A stretch of DNA of 27,500 nucleotides from Symbiodinium natans. Its lineage: Eukaryota; Sar; Dinophyceae; Suessiales; Symbiodiniaceae. Positions 18,120-27,500 of this stretch are shown here, in pieces. The first letter of the stretch is position 1. Every line of letters begins with the position of its first letter. The notes under the pieces were generated by a model. It was not told the origin of the DNA, searched no databases, and saw nothing but the letters and a program-made list of their open reading frames with translations. The DNA lies in assembly GCA_905221605.1 (NCBI GenBank), contig CAJNDS010002662.1:7501-35000 (forward strand). Direction: 5' to 3'. A program made the position numbers and the translations under genes.

Positions 18120-19576
18120 TCAAAATGCTGTGGCCAGGAGACGCGACTCCCCGTCCTGGGCATTCGTAGCCACGGATCCAATCTTCTGCACAACCTCTGC
18201 GAAAAAAAATCATGACGTGTCGTGCTGGTCCGACTTCTCTCTCTGGGACCTTCATGCCACGCTTCACTCGGCCAAAGATAGCGTGCTTGCCGTCCAGTGA
18301 TGGCTGGGGCCTCTGGGCCACACGACCACACGAGATGCGACGAGTGTGACAAGTGACCAGTGCAGTATAGACCGCGAGTCAGTGCAAGTGCCCGGCGACA
18401 GGGTGATAAAGAACTGAGAGCCTCTCTGCATCAGTGAAGCGGATTTCGAAGTGTCACCACAAAGGTGCACACAAGAAGGACAATGCTACAAGCTACAGCT
18501 ACTCGGTGACTTCGGTGACTCCAATCCACAGTATGGTCATCATGCGAGCCGTACTTGGAGGGGTGCTCTGTTGCCCTGAGAGCTGGGCCATTGCTGTCAG
18601 GCCCTGAGTTCCTGAGCCCCGGATGTTTCTGAGAGCACGGAGTGCAACGGAGTGCAACGGAGTGCAACGGAGTGCAACGGAGTGCAACGGAGTGCGGCAC
18701 CTCTGACAGCACTTCTCGCATATGTCGCACTCGGCACAGAGTTTTCCGAGGATGCAGCGCCATGGACAAAATGCCAGCTCCAGTGTGCTTGAGACCTCTC
18801 GAAGAGTTCTCAACTTTCCGCTCACGAAGTGGAGAACTTGGAAGAAGATTTTGGAAGAAGAACGCAGAGAACCTTGAAAAGGGAAGACATGTGCAAGAAC
18901 TCTTTTAAGTGAATGTTCCTTTGGACTCTTCTTGGACTCTTTGTTGACTGTGCTGGCACGCTGGCGCGCCTGGGTGGATCTCGTCTTCGAAGGTCGGGCC
19001 ATAGATGGACTCGCCCCCGCGCCCAGTCCCGGTCGGATCTCCTCCCTGCAAGCAAAAAACGAGAGAGAAGAGAGAGAGCTACAGAGAGAGAGCTAGAGAG
19101 AGAGCTAGAGAGGGAGAAGAGAGGGAGAGAGAAAGGAGAGAAAGAGAGAGAGAGAGAACGTCGGTGACCTGGATCACGAAGTTGGTCACAATCCGATGGA
19201 AGAGCGTGTTGTCCTTGCACGATCGTGAACCGCCACAAAAAGCTTGCAAAGCGCACCCAAACGATGCCACCAGATCCCCTTGACCCCTGCAGGCAGGCCA
19301 AGGCACAAAATAGCTCCTCTTCGCCAGCTCAAAGAAGTTCATGCCTCACGGCTCTAATTTCGCTCAGAGATGGGGAAGTAAGCCAGATGGCTCAGGCCTT
19401 TCGGCCTTTCGCCTTCGCCTTGACCAAAGCAGAGTTGGCCAAGTTGCAGGTTCTGGGCGCGTGGTTCCAGTACAGCTCCACCTTGGCAACTACAAGTAAG
19501 GAGTTTAGGGGGCTGAGAGCAACCGCCACCTCCACTTCGCCCATGGAGGTGTATAGCACCACGCCCCCTCCTACTC
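18120..19576 (-). CDS. Cyclophilin-type peptidyl-prolyl isomerase, PPIL1-like, multi-exon
   Basis: Isomerises Xaa-Pro bonds; PPIL1 members act in the activated spliceosome. Minus-strand exons in order: 19576-19530 ([11 protein letters not shown]), 19481-~19446 ([12 protein letters not shown]), ~19342-19307 ([11 protein letters not shown]), 19213-19169 ([15 protein letters not shown]), 19045-~18971 ([19 protein letters not shown]), 18628-18589 (NSGPDSNG), 18421-~18392 ([10 protein letters not shown]), 18303-18250 ([16 protein letters not shown]), 18194-18120 (VVQKIGSV...ATAF, stop TGA). The catalytic Arg (FHRI), Gln and Phe (SQFF) and His (DGKH) are kept. The SMG..ELYW and ATNAQD-like segments favour PPIL1 over cytosolic cyclophilin A. 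Weak points: the start exon was not found, the residues before NSGPDSNG are shorter than usual, and the usual Trp before LDGKH is replaced. Several boundaries are approximate. Confidence 0.88.
18638..18697. repeat. 10-bp minisatellite (agtgcaacgg x5)
   Basis: Five exact units at 18641-18690 plus partial flanks, in the predicted cyclophilin intron between 18629 and 18970. Confidence 0.92.
19063..19159. repeat. GA/CT microsatellite in a cyclophilin intron
   Basis: Purine-rich (ga)n with agct interruptions on +. On the gene's strand it is a long pyrimidine tract between the donor at 19168 and the acceptor at 19046, so it may help acceptor recognition. Confidence 0.9.
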
Positions 19577-20840
19577 CTGGGAAAAAAGGGAACTGTGCAG
19601 GGAATTGGAGACAGGCAATTGGAGCAACTCTTCCAACAATGTACAGTATGCCAGCACATGCAGCATAACAATGCGACGAGCAATGGGCCAAAACCAGCCC
19701 AAAAAACCAGACTGAGCATCCAGACCGGGGATCTGAAGCCACAAGAAAGCAACTTCACAGCCTATTTTGGTGGACCATTGTGGTGTTCACTCTGTTCACA
19801 CCTTCATTAATACCAACAGGAGCGTATGCTATAGTTAAGTCTTCTAACTCACGCCCGCTCATATATGAATGAACTATCTCATGGGCGAAGTGAATAAGTG
19901 AACTAGCTGAACTAGCCCGTGTCCAATTTAATATGGAACAAAGGAAAAGAACAAAGAGAAGACTAAGGAGAGCCCACTGTTAGGGCTGTGTGGTGGGGAG
20001 AAAAGATGGCCGCGCAGTCAATGTCAGGCAAGATGGTTGCTTGTTGCTTTTGCCCTCGTCGTGGCTGCGACGACGCAGCGACGCCCCCGCAATCTGAGCG
20101 TTTTAACCCCTTATGCAATCACAGACACAGGGTGCATCATGGTGTATCTTCGTTGCATGTTGGCCTCCTGTACAAGCAAGGCCAAAACCCAGCGGGAGAA
20201 AGACCATTGCCACGGACCAAAGACCCCAAAAGTCCACCCAATCAAAGCACTGCTGGGAAGTTCGTGCGTCCTTGCCAGCAACCGTGCGGGTTGTCTGTGA
20301 ATCGGTAGCCAGAGTCAGCTAGAGCAACACAAGAGACCCCCGAGAACCCCGATCAGCCCAAAAATTGTCCACATGAGGGTTTAGTTTTTTTCGCAACTTG
20401 CTCTCAGTGCTCTCAGCCTTTTCCAGTCCTCCCCCAGGCACTCCTCCGCTTCCAATTGCCAGCCTGGATGCGAAGCCCAAAGCTTTCCAGAAGAGCCTCT
20501 GAGAAACCTTTAAACATTTTGAGGCGCCTTCTCAAAAATTTGCACCCAATTCGTGTCCTTACTTTGCGTCATTACGAGCTGTTACGCGCTCCGAGGCCAT
20601 CGCGCCATGGCGGTGATGATCCGGCTTGAGCGGCTGCGGCGCCCGAGGAATGAGCCCATCCGAAGGGAACCATTGGGTTCCAGGGGTTTAAGCAAGTTTC
20701 ATCATGGGGTCACATGACACTCTGCTCAGGCGCTCACAAAGCAGCACTTGCAAAGGTCACCTGGTACCCTCTCTTTTTGGTCCCTCTCTTGCTGCTCACC
20801 ATCGCTGGCCGCTGGCATCACACCTCTGCCCAGGTCTGCA

Positions 20841-20880
20841 GAGTCTTTGCTGAGTCTTTGCTGAGTCTTTGCTGAGTCTT
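20841..20880. repeat. 11-bp tandem repeat (gagtctttgct x3.6)
   Basis: Three full units and a partial one, in intergenic sequence. Confidence 0.9.
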
Positions 20881-21198
20881 GCAGACTCAGGGTATCTCAG
20901 ACTAGTCTATTCTGCGTACGGAAGTCTGCGCCTCGAGATGAGGATGGAAGGGCCGTCCACCTCTCTTCCACGCCAAGGCCTCGAGGCACCGCGAGGCCCC
21001 AAAAATTTAGAGAACCACAGAGAATCCAGAGAACATTTCAAAGTTCATCTTCCAGTTGCGAATCTCACGCGAATTTTCAAATGCTCTGTGCTGCTTCTGC
21101 CTGCCGCAAGTGGTCCTCCACCGAACGCCGGCCTGGCTCACCTGACAACAAAGCCGACACAAAGCCACAGACAAAGCAAGAGAGCAGCGGAGATTCAA

Positions 21199-21268
21199 AT
21201 GGAAAGAACAGAAAGAACAGAATGAACAGAAAGAACAGAAAGAGCAGAAAGAACAGAATGAACTGAAT
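21199..21268. repeat. 9-bp minisatellite (aagaacaga-like)
   Basis: About seven units with substitutions (aatgaacag, aagagcaga). Open frames through it are low-complexity Lys/Asn or Phe/Leu peptides and are not real genes. Confidence 0.88.
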
Positions 21269-22136
21269 GTACATGTTGAGTCACAAGACATGTCACATAT
21301 GATCATATATTTGTGCATGTCAGGTGGGCGCCTTGGGCACCTCCAGCTCCCTCCCTCTCCTGTCAAGCTTGTAGACACTGTAGACAACACTCCGCTGTGT
21401 CAGCTGTGTTATGTTGCTGCCACGCTACTGCACCTCACAATGCCTCAAAAGGGTAACAGTTGACATGAGGTTCCGACATGGGGAGGGGTTGGGGGACGGT
21501 AAGCATCAGAGCACCACACGAGAATCACCGAAAACACACTGTGCCACTCTGTAGCCACTCTGTAGCCACTCACATAAACCTGCCAAGGAAGAATCCTGTT
21601 TCTGCATGTTTCTGCGCTTCGGCATCCAAGCCATTCCCGAATCCGGGAAGCTTAATAAGCCAGAGCCTCCTCCGTCGGCGCCTTTCCAGACGCTATGAAA
21701 AAGCATCGAAATCTCAGAAGACACTTGATAGCACTTTTGTTTTCGCCGTTCCTTCTTCTTCACCAGCTCGGCTTGGAGCCTTTGACATGGCTCAGTTGTA
21801 AGCACTAAGTCACTAAGGACTGATGTGTAGTCCGCGTTGTCCAGTAGCCAAGATACTGCTCCTTGTGTCGACGCTCCTTGGCGAGCTCCATGGCACGAGC
21901 GGCAGACTGCCTCCAGGAAGCTGAGAATTTGCACCGTAACAAGCCACGCCTCTACCAGAGTCTACCACAGGCCACAGCGCAGCATAGTCTGGCAGCATAG
22001 TCTGCAGCAAGAGCGCACCTCTGTGAGCGTTGAAGAGCCACGGTCAGCTGCTCAATGAGGACATTCAAAGCACCTCTCAGAAACAAAAAAGCAACAAAAC
22101 AAGACAAAACACTTCTCGCCGGTGGTTGCAAGATGT

Positions 22137-22208
22137 TCAACTCTTCAAGCTCCGCTCTTCAAGCTCGTCGAGCTCCCGGCCAACGTCAACCTGCGGCTGT
22201 GGCTGGGC
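22137..22208 (-). CDS. Possible alternative last exon of the nitrilase/propeller gene
   Basis: After the acceptor 'ctattcag', 24 codons read AQPQPQVDVGRELDELEERS... and end in TGA at 22139-22137. A GC donor in the last codons of the upstream exon (ACAGAG|GC, near 22340) would join in phase 0, replacing its final Ala and stop. The acidic, helical C-terminus is plausible but not tested. Confidence 0.3.
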   Translation of the reverse strand, partial: AQPQPQVDVGRELDELEERSLKS

Positions 22209-22334
22209 CTGAATAGAATGTCATTGGGCATTGCGGCCTAAGGAACCCAACTCTTGAACATTCAACAAGTACTCAGTTGACATTCAAACTCGACGCTCAA
22301 GTCTCTCAAGTCGCCAGCATTTTCGGTGCCGCTG

Positions 22335-25300
22335 TCATGCCTCTGTGAAAAGATCGCCGAGTCGCATGAGCTCGCTGTTGAAGTCGAACTCAATGTGTCG
22401 CACATCGCCGCTCCGGAGCAAGAGCGCAATGTGGGTGTCCATGATCCAGATCCCATCCACGACTGTCGCACCCCATGTCTCATCCACACTGTACACGGGC
22501 TTAATGTTTGCACCGTAGCCAAGAAAAAGAGTCACTGCTCTGGTTTCATCCATGGCTGCGACAAGAATGTGGGCGGTGCTCTCTGTCAAACCTCCATTCG
22601 GCTCCAAAGTATCGGCAAGGCTGCCGTGGCCGTGAAGGCTTTCCACATTGTGGACACTGTCCGGTCTGTCCGGTCTGTCCGGCATGGAGGGAGAAGCAGA
22701 GGACGTACTGTGAGCCCTCTCCGCAGCATGCTTTTGATGGCTTGACTCTCTCTGTCGGCTCTCTACTGGTCTCTCGTTCGGCACGTTCAAATCGCAGCTT
22801 AATGCTGCCAAGTGCGTTACAGGCGAGTGGAGTACCAAGCAGGCTTGCTGGATGCTTGCGTGCAAAGATACCCGCCACCACCGGAGAATCATTGATGTGT
22901 AGGAGACCAGAAGGCTGCAACCTCCACCGTCACTATCACTGAAATCACTGAGCAATGTAGCACAGATAGGTATGTCCGTGCGAGTCCTCAAGGGTGCTGT
23001 GTCGTCTAACAGCATTTGATCATAGACCTTCCAGTCCGAACTGAGAATGCAGAGTCGGTTACTTCTCCACAGGCAAAGCAACCCTGAAATCCCTGAATGT
23101 GTCTGATCCTCTTGATCCTCTTGGAAGGCCTGAGCCGGAATTGCCGTGACCATGACCAGCCTGTCCCGCTCTGGATCAGCTGGCCTTGTCATCCTTGCCG
23201 TTTCTTCCATTTCTTCCTCATCTGGTGCCCAGTTTGAAGCTGGTGGTGGGCCTCCGCGGTAGATGTCAATGATCTTCACGGAAGCAGCCTCGAAGTCCTC
23301 AGTCCGACATCACGGAGAATGGTAAGACTGGCAAGAGGGAAGAAAGAAGATGACAACGAGTGATTTACAGGGATGAGGGCTGGGATTATGGCAGCGTGCA
23401 CGCGAGCAGCCAGCCGCAGAGCGACTTCAGGACGGCTTTCTGTCGCAGCGATGGCAACGAGTGAGTCCTGGAACGCACAGACGAAGGAGATATCTACAGA
23501 AGCTGCTCCAAAATGAGCCGCTACGGAACCCGCAGAGGCTGGAAGGGCTGGAAGGGCTGGAAGGGCTGGAAGGGCTGGAAGGGCTGGAAGGGCTGGAGCT
23601 CCAGGAGCTCCAACTGGTCCAACTGTTCCAACTGTTCCAACTGTTCCAGCTGTTCCCACCATTTCCCATGGGGGCCACTGATGCCATGGCAACTCTGCCA
23701 CAGGAAGCTGCATCTGCCGCAAGAGCCGCCCAGTCCCAACACGCATGTCAAAGATCTGAAAAAGGATCTCCTTCTCCTCTTTGACTTTCACCTCAACTTT
23801 CTCCTCTTTCTCCCCTCTTTCTTTCCCTTTCTCACATCTCCCAGCAAGGGCGAAGTGGAATCTAGGCCCTGGCCCCAAAGCCGTGACTTGCACGCCCACA
23901 CCCACGGTTTCGCGGGTGAGGCGCCGTTGCCTGGGCGAGGGTTCGGTGCTTAGACAGAAGCTGTGCCACGAACAGCGGTGCCGAAGGTCCCACAGCGTGA
24001 TCTGGCCCGACGCCTTCTCGGCGATGACATAGAGCTGCCGCTCCGGGTTGAAGAGCGGCAGCAGCAAGGAGGTAGCGTTCCGGCACAGAGATCCCTCCAC
24101 AGCCTCCCTTAGGTGATTGGGATTTGGGAGCTCGCTGGCTGTATCCCAGAGACCCGTCCAATCGCCGCTCGACGCGGACAGTGCGCTTGAGTTGTGCGGG
24201 TTTTGTGGGGACAGGAAGGTCCAAACGTGATAGCGAGGCCCTGTCTCCACGCGATCCAACTTCAGGAGCTCACGGTCCTGACTTTGGATGATCTCATCCA
24301 TTGTCAGCTCCCGCCACTTGGGCAATTTCCGGGAGGCGAAAGCCTGCAAAGTGATCGTGGGCTCCAGGACCAGCGCGCAAGTTCCCCAGCAAGGGCACAG
24401 GATCGATCGGTGAGGCTCAATTAGAAGAGACTGCCCTGCACCGCCCTGGCGAAGGGGCGCATCCGCCCTCACGAAAGCCACAGGCGGTCCAGGCGGTCCT
24501 CCCCGCAGCCGCGCAGCCACCAGAGCCTCGATCCACCTGCAGAATAGATGAGATGAAAGGAGCTGGCAAAGAAGAGAACCTGCAGACAAACGAGCAGAGA
24601 AACGAGCAGAGAGCAGAGAGCAGAGAGCAGAGCAGAGAGCAGAAAAGAAACAATCGATTCTGTTGACTCAGCGCCCGCACCTGAAGCCTTGATGCCAGGC
24701 GGCAACTTGCAGCTCCGGGTGAGCCTCTTGAGAATCACTTCTTGTACCCTGTTTTGGGCTACCCGGTGGGCTGTTGTATCTGTTGCAGGTCTTGGCTATG
24801 CAAAGCATTTGCAGGTTTTCAGGATCTAGTTGCCCCGAAGTTGTTCCGAACCGTTCTGACCTTGCAAAACCTCGGCACGCCAACGCCTCGAGTCGCAAAC
24901 TCTGGAAACCGTTCCGCAAAATCAGGGACCAAGGATGTTGAGACAGTTCCTAGACATGATGAAGTGGCTTTTGAGACACGTAGACGGTTACAGCATGCCT
25001 CCGCAACAGAAACCCTATGCTAACCAGCCCACCGGGTTGTCCAAACCCTAGTTGCGGCTTTTGCAAAAATCACAGCGGCTTCTTCTTGTGGACTTGTGCC
25101 CATGCGTGCCCCTTACGAATCACAATGAGGAAATGAACTCGACAACAATCAATCATTCTATGTGATTCTAACTGTGTGACTCTGGCTGTGTGACTCTACG
25201 TGATTCTATGTGTGCGGCTATATGTGTTCAAAGGCGCCACTTGCGGCGCAAAAATGGGCGGCGCCTTGGCCAGCCCGGCATCCAGCTGGATCGGGGCGCT

Positions 25301-25798
25301 GCAGGGGTTCAGCAGAAGGCACGGACGGGGAGACCAGCACAGCAGATTGGACCATTTCACGGAGTCCTCCACCTCGCTCCCGATCAGAAGCCCCACGGTG
25401 CCAAAGCCCTCCATGTCGAACACTGGCGCTGGACTCAATGGAGGCGCATCAATGGCACTCGCTTCTTTGCTCCCTTTGCTCCCTTTGCGGTGGAATCTCA
25501 TCTCCCCCCGGCAATCAAAGACTACGCAGGTGTCGTGCACCTGCCCCTCACTTTGGCAGCGCTCCTCCACACTCCCTAAGACGATGTAGAGATTTCGCTG
25601 CTTCGCAAGCCGTGCAAGCATCATGAACGCAACATTGTCATGCGAGAGCTCGCCCTGGTTCGTGCACTGTGCCGGGTGGTCCAACGAAAACTCCGGCAAC
25701 ACCACCAAGTCCACTTTGCGTTGCCGGGTCTCTCTCAGTATGATGTCAAGGGTCTGTACATATGTGAGCCTCGGCGTCTGAAGGACCAACACCCGCAT
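22335..25798 (-). CDS. Nitrilase-family domain fused to a WD/beta-propeller-like region
   Basis: Proposed exons: 25798-25241, 24748-24681, 24536-23369, 23297-22335, about 918 codons, phases consistent; introns of 492, 144 and 71 bp, all GT-AG with AG|G. Exon 1 is carbon-nitrogen hydrolase: E36 in DLVVLPEFSLDH, K105 in FHRKGSKG, but TVGLLIGSEVED has Gly where the catalytic Cys should be. The fold finishes after the introns: ELQVAAWHQGF, then WIEALVAARL and GAGQSLLIEP. Then come repeated short beta-type segments with WD-like ends (GQITLWDLR, ILFQIFDMR, GLLCLWRSN, HIALLLRSGDVRHIEF), interrupted by a Lys/Glu-rich loop and PAL/GTV tripeptide repeats. ATG at 25798 has an in-frame TGA four codons upstream. 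Nitrilases hydrolyse amides or nitriles; without Cys this one may bind but not cleave. The first donor is weak (CAA|GTGGCG), so the alternative of two adjacent genes remains possible. Confidence 0.7.
23537..23655. repeat. Exonic 9-bp minisatellites (ggctggaag x7; aactgttcc-like x4)
   Basis: Two adjacent 9-bp arrays. On the minus strand they encode (Pro-Ala-Leu)n and (Gly-Thr-Val)n inside the propeller-like region. The frame is kept through both. Confidence 0.92.
24537..24680 (-). other. Intron with pyrimidine-rich minisatellite
   Basis: 144-bp intron: donor CTTCAG|GTGCGG and acceptor TTCTGCAG|GTGG. The middle is a repeated ctctgctctctgctc run on the gene's strand. Joining gives an Arg codon across the splice (phase 2) and continues the nitrilase fold. 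Confidence 0.7.
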
Positions 25799-25956
25799 CT
25801 TTTGGCTTCATGGCTCAACGTGGCGTTACATGACAAGGAATCCAGACTTGGATTTGCCAGCTACGCTGCTACATATGCCTTGTACGTCTGTAAGTCTTGA
25901 ACTCAGCTCTGCTGAGGCTCCCTCATGGTGAAAACAAGACGCGGGAGCACAAGCGC

Positions 25957-26036
25957 GGCACACGGCACACAGCGGCACACAGCGGCACACAGCGGCACAC
26001 AGCGGCACACAGCGGCACACAGCACACAGCGGCACG
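25957..26036. repeat. 10-bp minisatellite (agcggcacac)
   Basis: Five exact units at 25971-26020 with degenerate units on both sides. Frames through it are Thr/Ala/His or Cys/Val/Pro repeats without support. Confidence 0.92.
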
Positions 26037-26258
26037 GACACGGATCTCTTGCGCGTCTGGGGACTCGACTTAGGACTCGACTTGGACCCGGGCTGTTGGA
26101 GCGGCCTGGCAGTCTGCAGGCACCTGCAGAATTTTTTTCGCGGGGCATTCTCGATCCTTCTCACGGCTCAGGGGAACACATGGGAACACCTCAGCCCTCT
26201 CTAGGTACCTCTACGCACCTCTTAGAGGGGAGAGCCCCCGGCTTTTTTTGAAAGGGAT

Positions 26259-26317
26259 CGTGAGAGAGAGCCGTGAGAGAGAGCCGTGAGAGCGCCGTGA
26301 GAGCGCCGTGAGAGCGG
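26259..26317. repeat. gccgtgagag-type repeat
   Basis: Four to five units alternating between gagagagccgt and gagagcgccgt. Confidence 0.85.
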
Positions 26318-26333
26318 TTCGAGGGCAACTCAC

Positions 26334-26620
26334 TTGGGGGGAAGCACTGCGGGGGCAAATCGAGGGCACGGCGAGGGCATCGAGGGCATCGAGGGCGTCA
26401 TGCAGGCGCCGCTCCTGGGATGCTTTCGAAGTGACAAAAAGAAGACAGGAAGGAGTTTTTTGAGACAGAGGATGCTGAGTGTGATTCTCTCAGAAGGAAG
26501 AAGGAAATCTCCGAAATTCTCTTTCTGTTTCTTGAGAGCACACTTGCAGTGAGCAAGCAGCGGGAAAATCTTCGGCGCCTTCTCCACCAGCAGCGTCCTG
26601 AACTGAGCCACCTGCGCCAT
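26334..26620 (-). CDS. Possible first two exons of an unidentified gene
   Basis: Minus strand ATG at 26620 opens 'MAQVAQFRTLLVEKAPKIF', which has coding-like composition and ends at a donor CTGCAA|GTGTGC (exon 26620-26544). A second exon 26414-26334 is bounded by an acceptor ATCCCAG|GAG and a strong donor CCCCAA|GTGAGT, and reads 'ERRLHDALDALDALAV' in one frame. The phases implied by the first ATG do not favour that frame, so the join is unresolved. No family is recognised. If real, it is a third minus-strand gene upstream of the nitrilase gene. Confidence 0.35.
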
Positions 26621-27228
26621 CGTCCCCCCTCCTACTCTCTAAGAGAACAAGCTCTTCATTTCAAGTAAGACGGCATTCGAGTTCACAAGGGAAATCATGG
26701 GCTTTACAAGTTGCTGCGAAAAAATGCACAAGCACACCTTCGTCAACACTTGCGCTTGCACTAAGTTTGTTTCCAGTTGCATCTAACTATCGTCGCAACC
26801 TGTTCATAGTGATCTCAAGATCAAGAACTTTCGCACAAGTACACAACCTAGAAACATCATCCACAACGGACATGGCACTTCCTCGACGTTATCGCGCCTA
26901 TCGACAAATACTATTGCAGCCACGCAAGATCCATGTTGCGGCCAACCTACAACACAAATTTGAGAGGAAGACGTAAGAGAGCAATGCTTCTAAGTCTCTC
27001 GTTCAAGTTAGCGTGTGACAGCTTTCTCCAGTGATGCTTCAACCTACATTGCTGCTTCGATGAATGGGTCAGCGCTTTCGTGACGATTGATTTCCTGAAC
27101 GTCTTCACTGTTCCTCTATGACTTATTGCTTTAACAACAACCGGCTTCGACCGGGTTCGTGTGTGTGTAAGTTCCGTTCCAAGGAATCTACATTGGGTTT
27201 GGTACGTGATCTTATGGTTTGTTTTCAG
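26621..27228. other. No recognisable gene
   Basis: A/T-richer than the rest of the window, with no repeat or domain seen. Confidence 0.4.
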
Positions 27229-27433
27229 AGAATTTTATCGTCTGATTCAAGAAGCAGGGGGGAGTGGCCCCAGCGAAGCTGCTTTGAGTTGGGAGGATCT
27301 CCAGGCTACTCACCTGGACGCCTGCACTGTTGTTTCACTTTTTGAGTTCGAATTCGGAAGAATGACGAGACAACACGCATCAAGGATTGCACGTTTGTTC
27401 GTTTTCGAGGATTTAAGGTTTCGGATGGATTGA
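27229..27433 (+). CDS. Possible terminal exon, unidentified
   Basis: After an acceptor-like 'tttgttttcag' the + strand reads EFYRLIQEAGG..., ALSWEDLQATHLD, VVSLFEFEFGRM and ends at TGA 27431-27433. The LSWEDL-type segment is reminiscent of EF-hand regions that follow dinoflagellate ion channels, but no calcium-binding loop is complete. No upstream exon was found. It could be a decayed gene fragment. Confidence 0.25.
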
Positions 27434-27500
27434 AGAATTGTGGTTCCGAATGTTTCGACAGCCTCACGGCTTGAACATTGAGATGGTCTAAACATAAAAA

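Larger units (their letters stand above)
19577..22136. other. Mostly intergenic; upstream side of the cyclophilin gene
   Basis: The missing first exon of the cyclophilin gene should lie in the low-coordinate part. Minus-strand pieces with coding character occur at 22060-21990 (LNVLIEQLTVALQRS) and 21920-21810 (AMELAKERRHKEQYLGYW..., ending in TAG), but I cannot assign them to a gene. The rest, including 20300-20840, shows nothing recognisable. Confidence 0.35.
25799..26333. other. Intergenic or intronic; repeat-rich
   Basis: Holds the minisatellite at 25957-26036 and the gtgagag/gccgtgagag repeat at 26259-26317. No assignable exon. Sequence just above 25798 would include the nitrilase gene 5' flank. 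Confidence 0.4.

Noticed and set aside
19005-19301. Arg/Glu-rich and Leu/Ser-rich frames across the GA tract
   Set aside because: They are translations of a microsatellite within a cyclophilin intron.
23427-23953. Overlapping frames with GWK, NCS or SPS repeats on both strands
   Set aside because: These are other-frame translations of the 9-bp arrays inside the minus-strand exon.
25957-26036. Regular 10-bp repeats that might suggest a CRISPR-like array
   Set aside because: Units are contiguous with no unique spacers; it is a minisatellite in a eukaryotic genome.

Overview
The window looks like nuclear DNA of a dinoflagellate, probably Symbiodiniaceae-like. Three things point there: Ty1/copia-type retroelement sequence of the dinoflagellate kind, degenerate CCCTAAA (TTTAGGG) repeats inside the chromosome, and host genes that all lie on one strand, are cut into small exons, and have introns ending AG|G with some GC donors. 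No bacterial-style operon, tRNA, rRNA or CRISPR array is visible.

Layout. 1-2130: non-coding, repeat-rich DNA with a diverged ~150-bp direct duplication and purine tracts. 2130-3822: degenerate telomere-like tract with embedded G/C-rich modules and a run of 31 C. 3823-15040: an 11.2-kb copia-type LTR retrotransposon on the + strand, inserted into that tract. Its 175/174-bp LTRs are ~97% identical, it has a CTCAA target duplication on both sides, and a polypurine tract abuts the 3' LTR. 15041-15118: the rest of the telomere-like tract. 15119-18119: no recognisable gene. 18120-19576 (-): a multi-exon spliceosomal-type cyclophilin (PPIL1-like). 19577-22136: mostly intergenic, with minisatellites. 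22137/22335-25798 (-): a gene that appears to fuse a nitrilase-family domain to a long WD/beta-propeller-like region. 26334-26620 (-): possible first exons of another gene. 27229-27433 (+): a possible terminal exon.

The retroelement is the most interesting object. Read across its many frame changes, the order is Gag (CCCH finger plus CCHC knuckle) - aspartic protease - a domain resembling C5-cytosine methyltransferases (LFAG and GGPPC..IS motifs) - integrase - a domain with an HxD...H signature like 2-oxoglutarate/Fe(II) oxygenases - reverse transcriptase - RNase H - a ~2-kb region encoding several hydrophobic segments in the position of an env gene. A possible base writer and a possible base oxidase in one retroelement is striking, because dinoflagellate DNA is rich in 5-methylcytosine and 5-hydroxymethyluracil. 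This copy is broken by at least a dozen frame changes, some stops and an integrase deletion, so it is a fossil of the architecture and not a working unit.

Exon boundaries were read by eye from splice dinucleotides and protein continuity. Family assignments rest on motifs I could see; no search was run.
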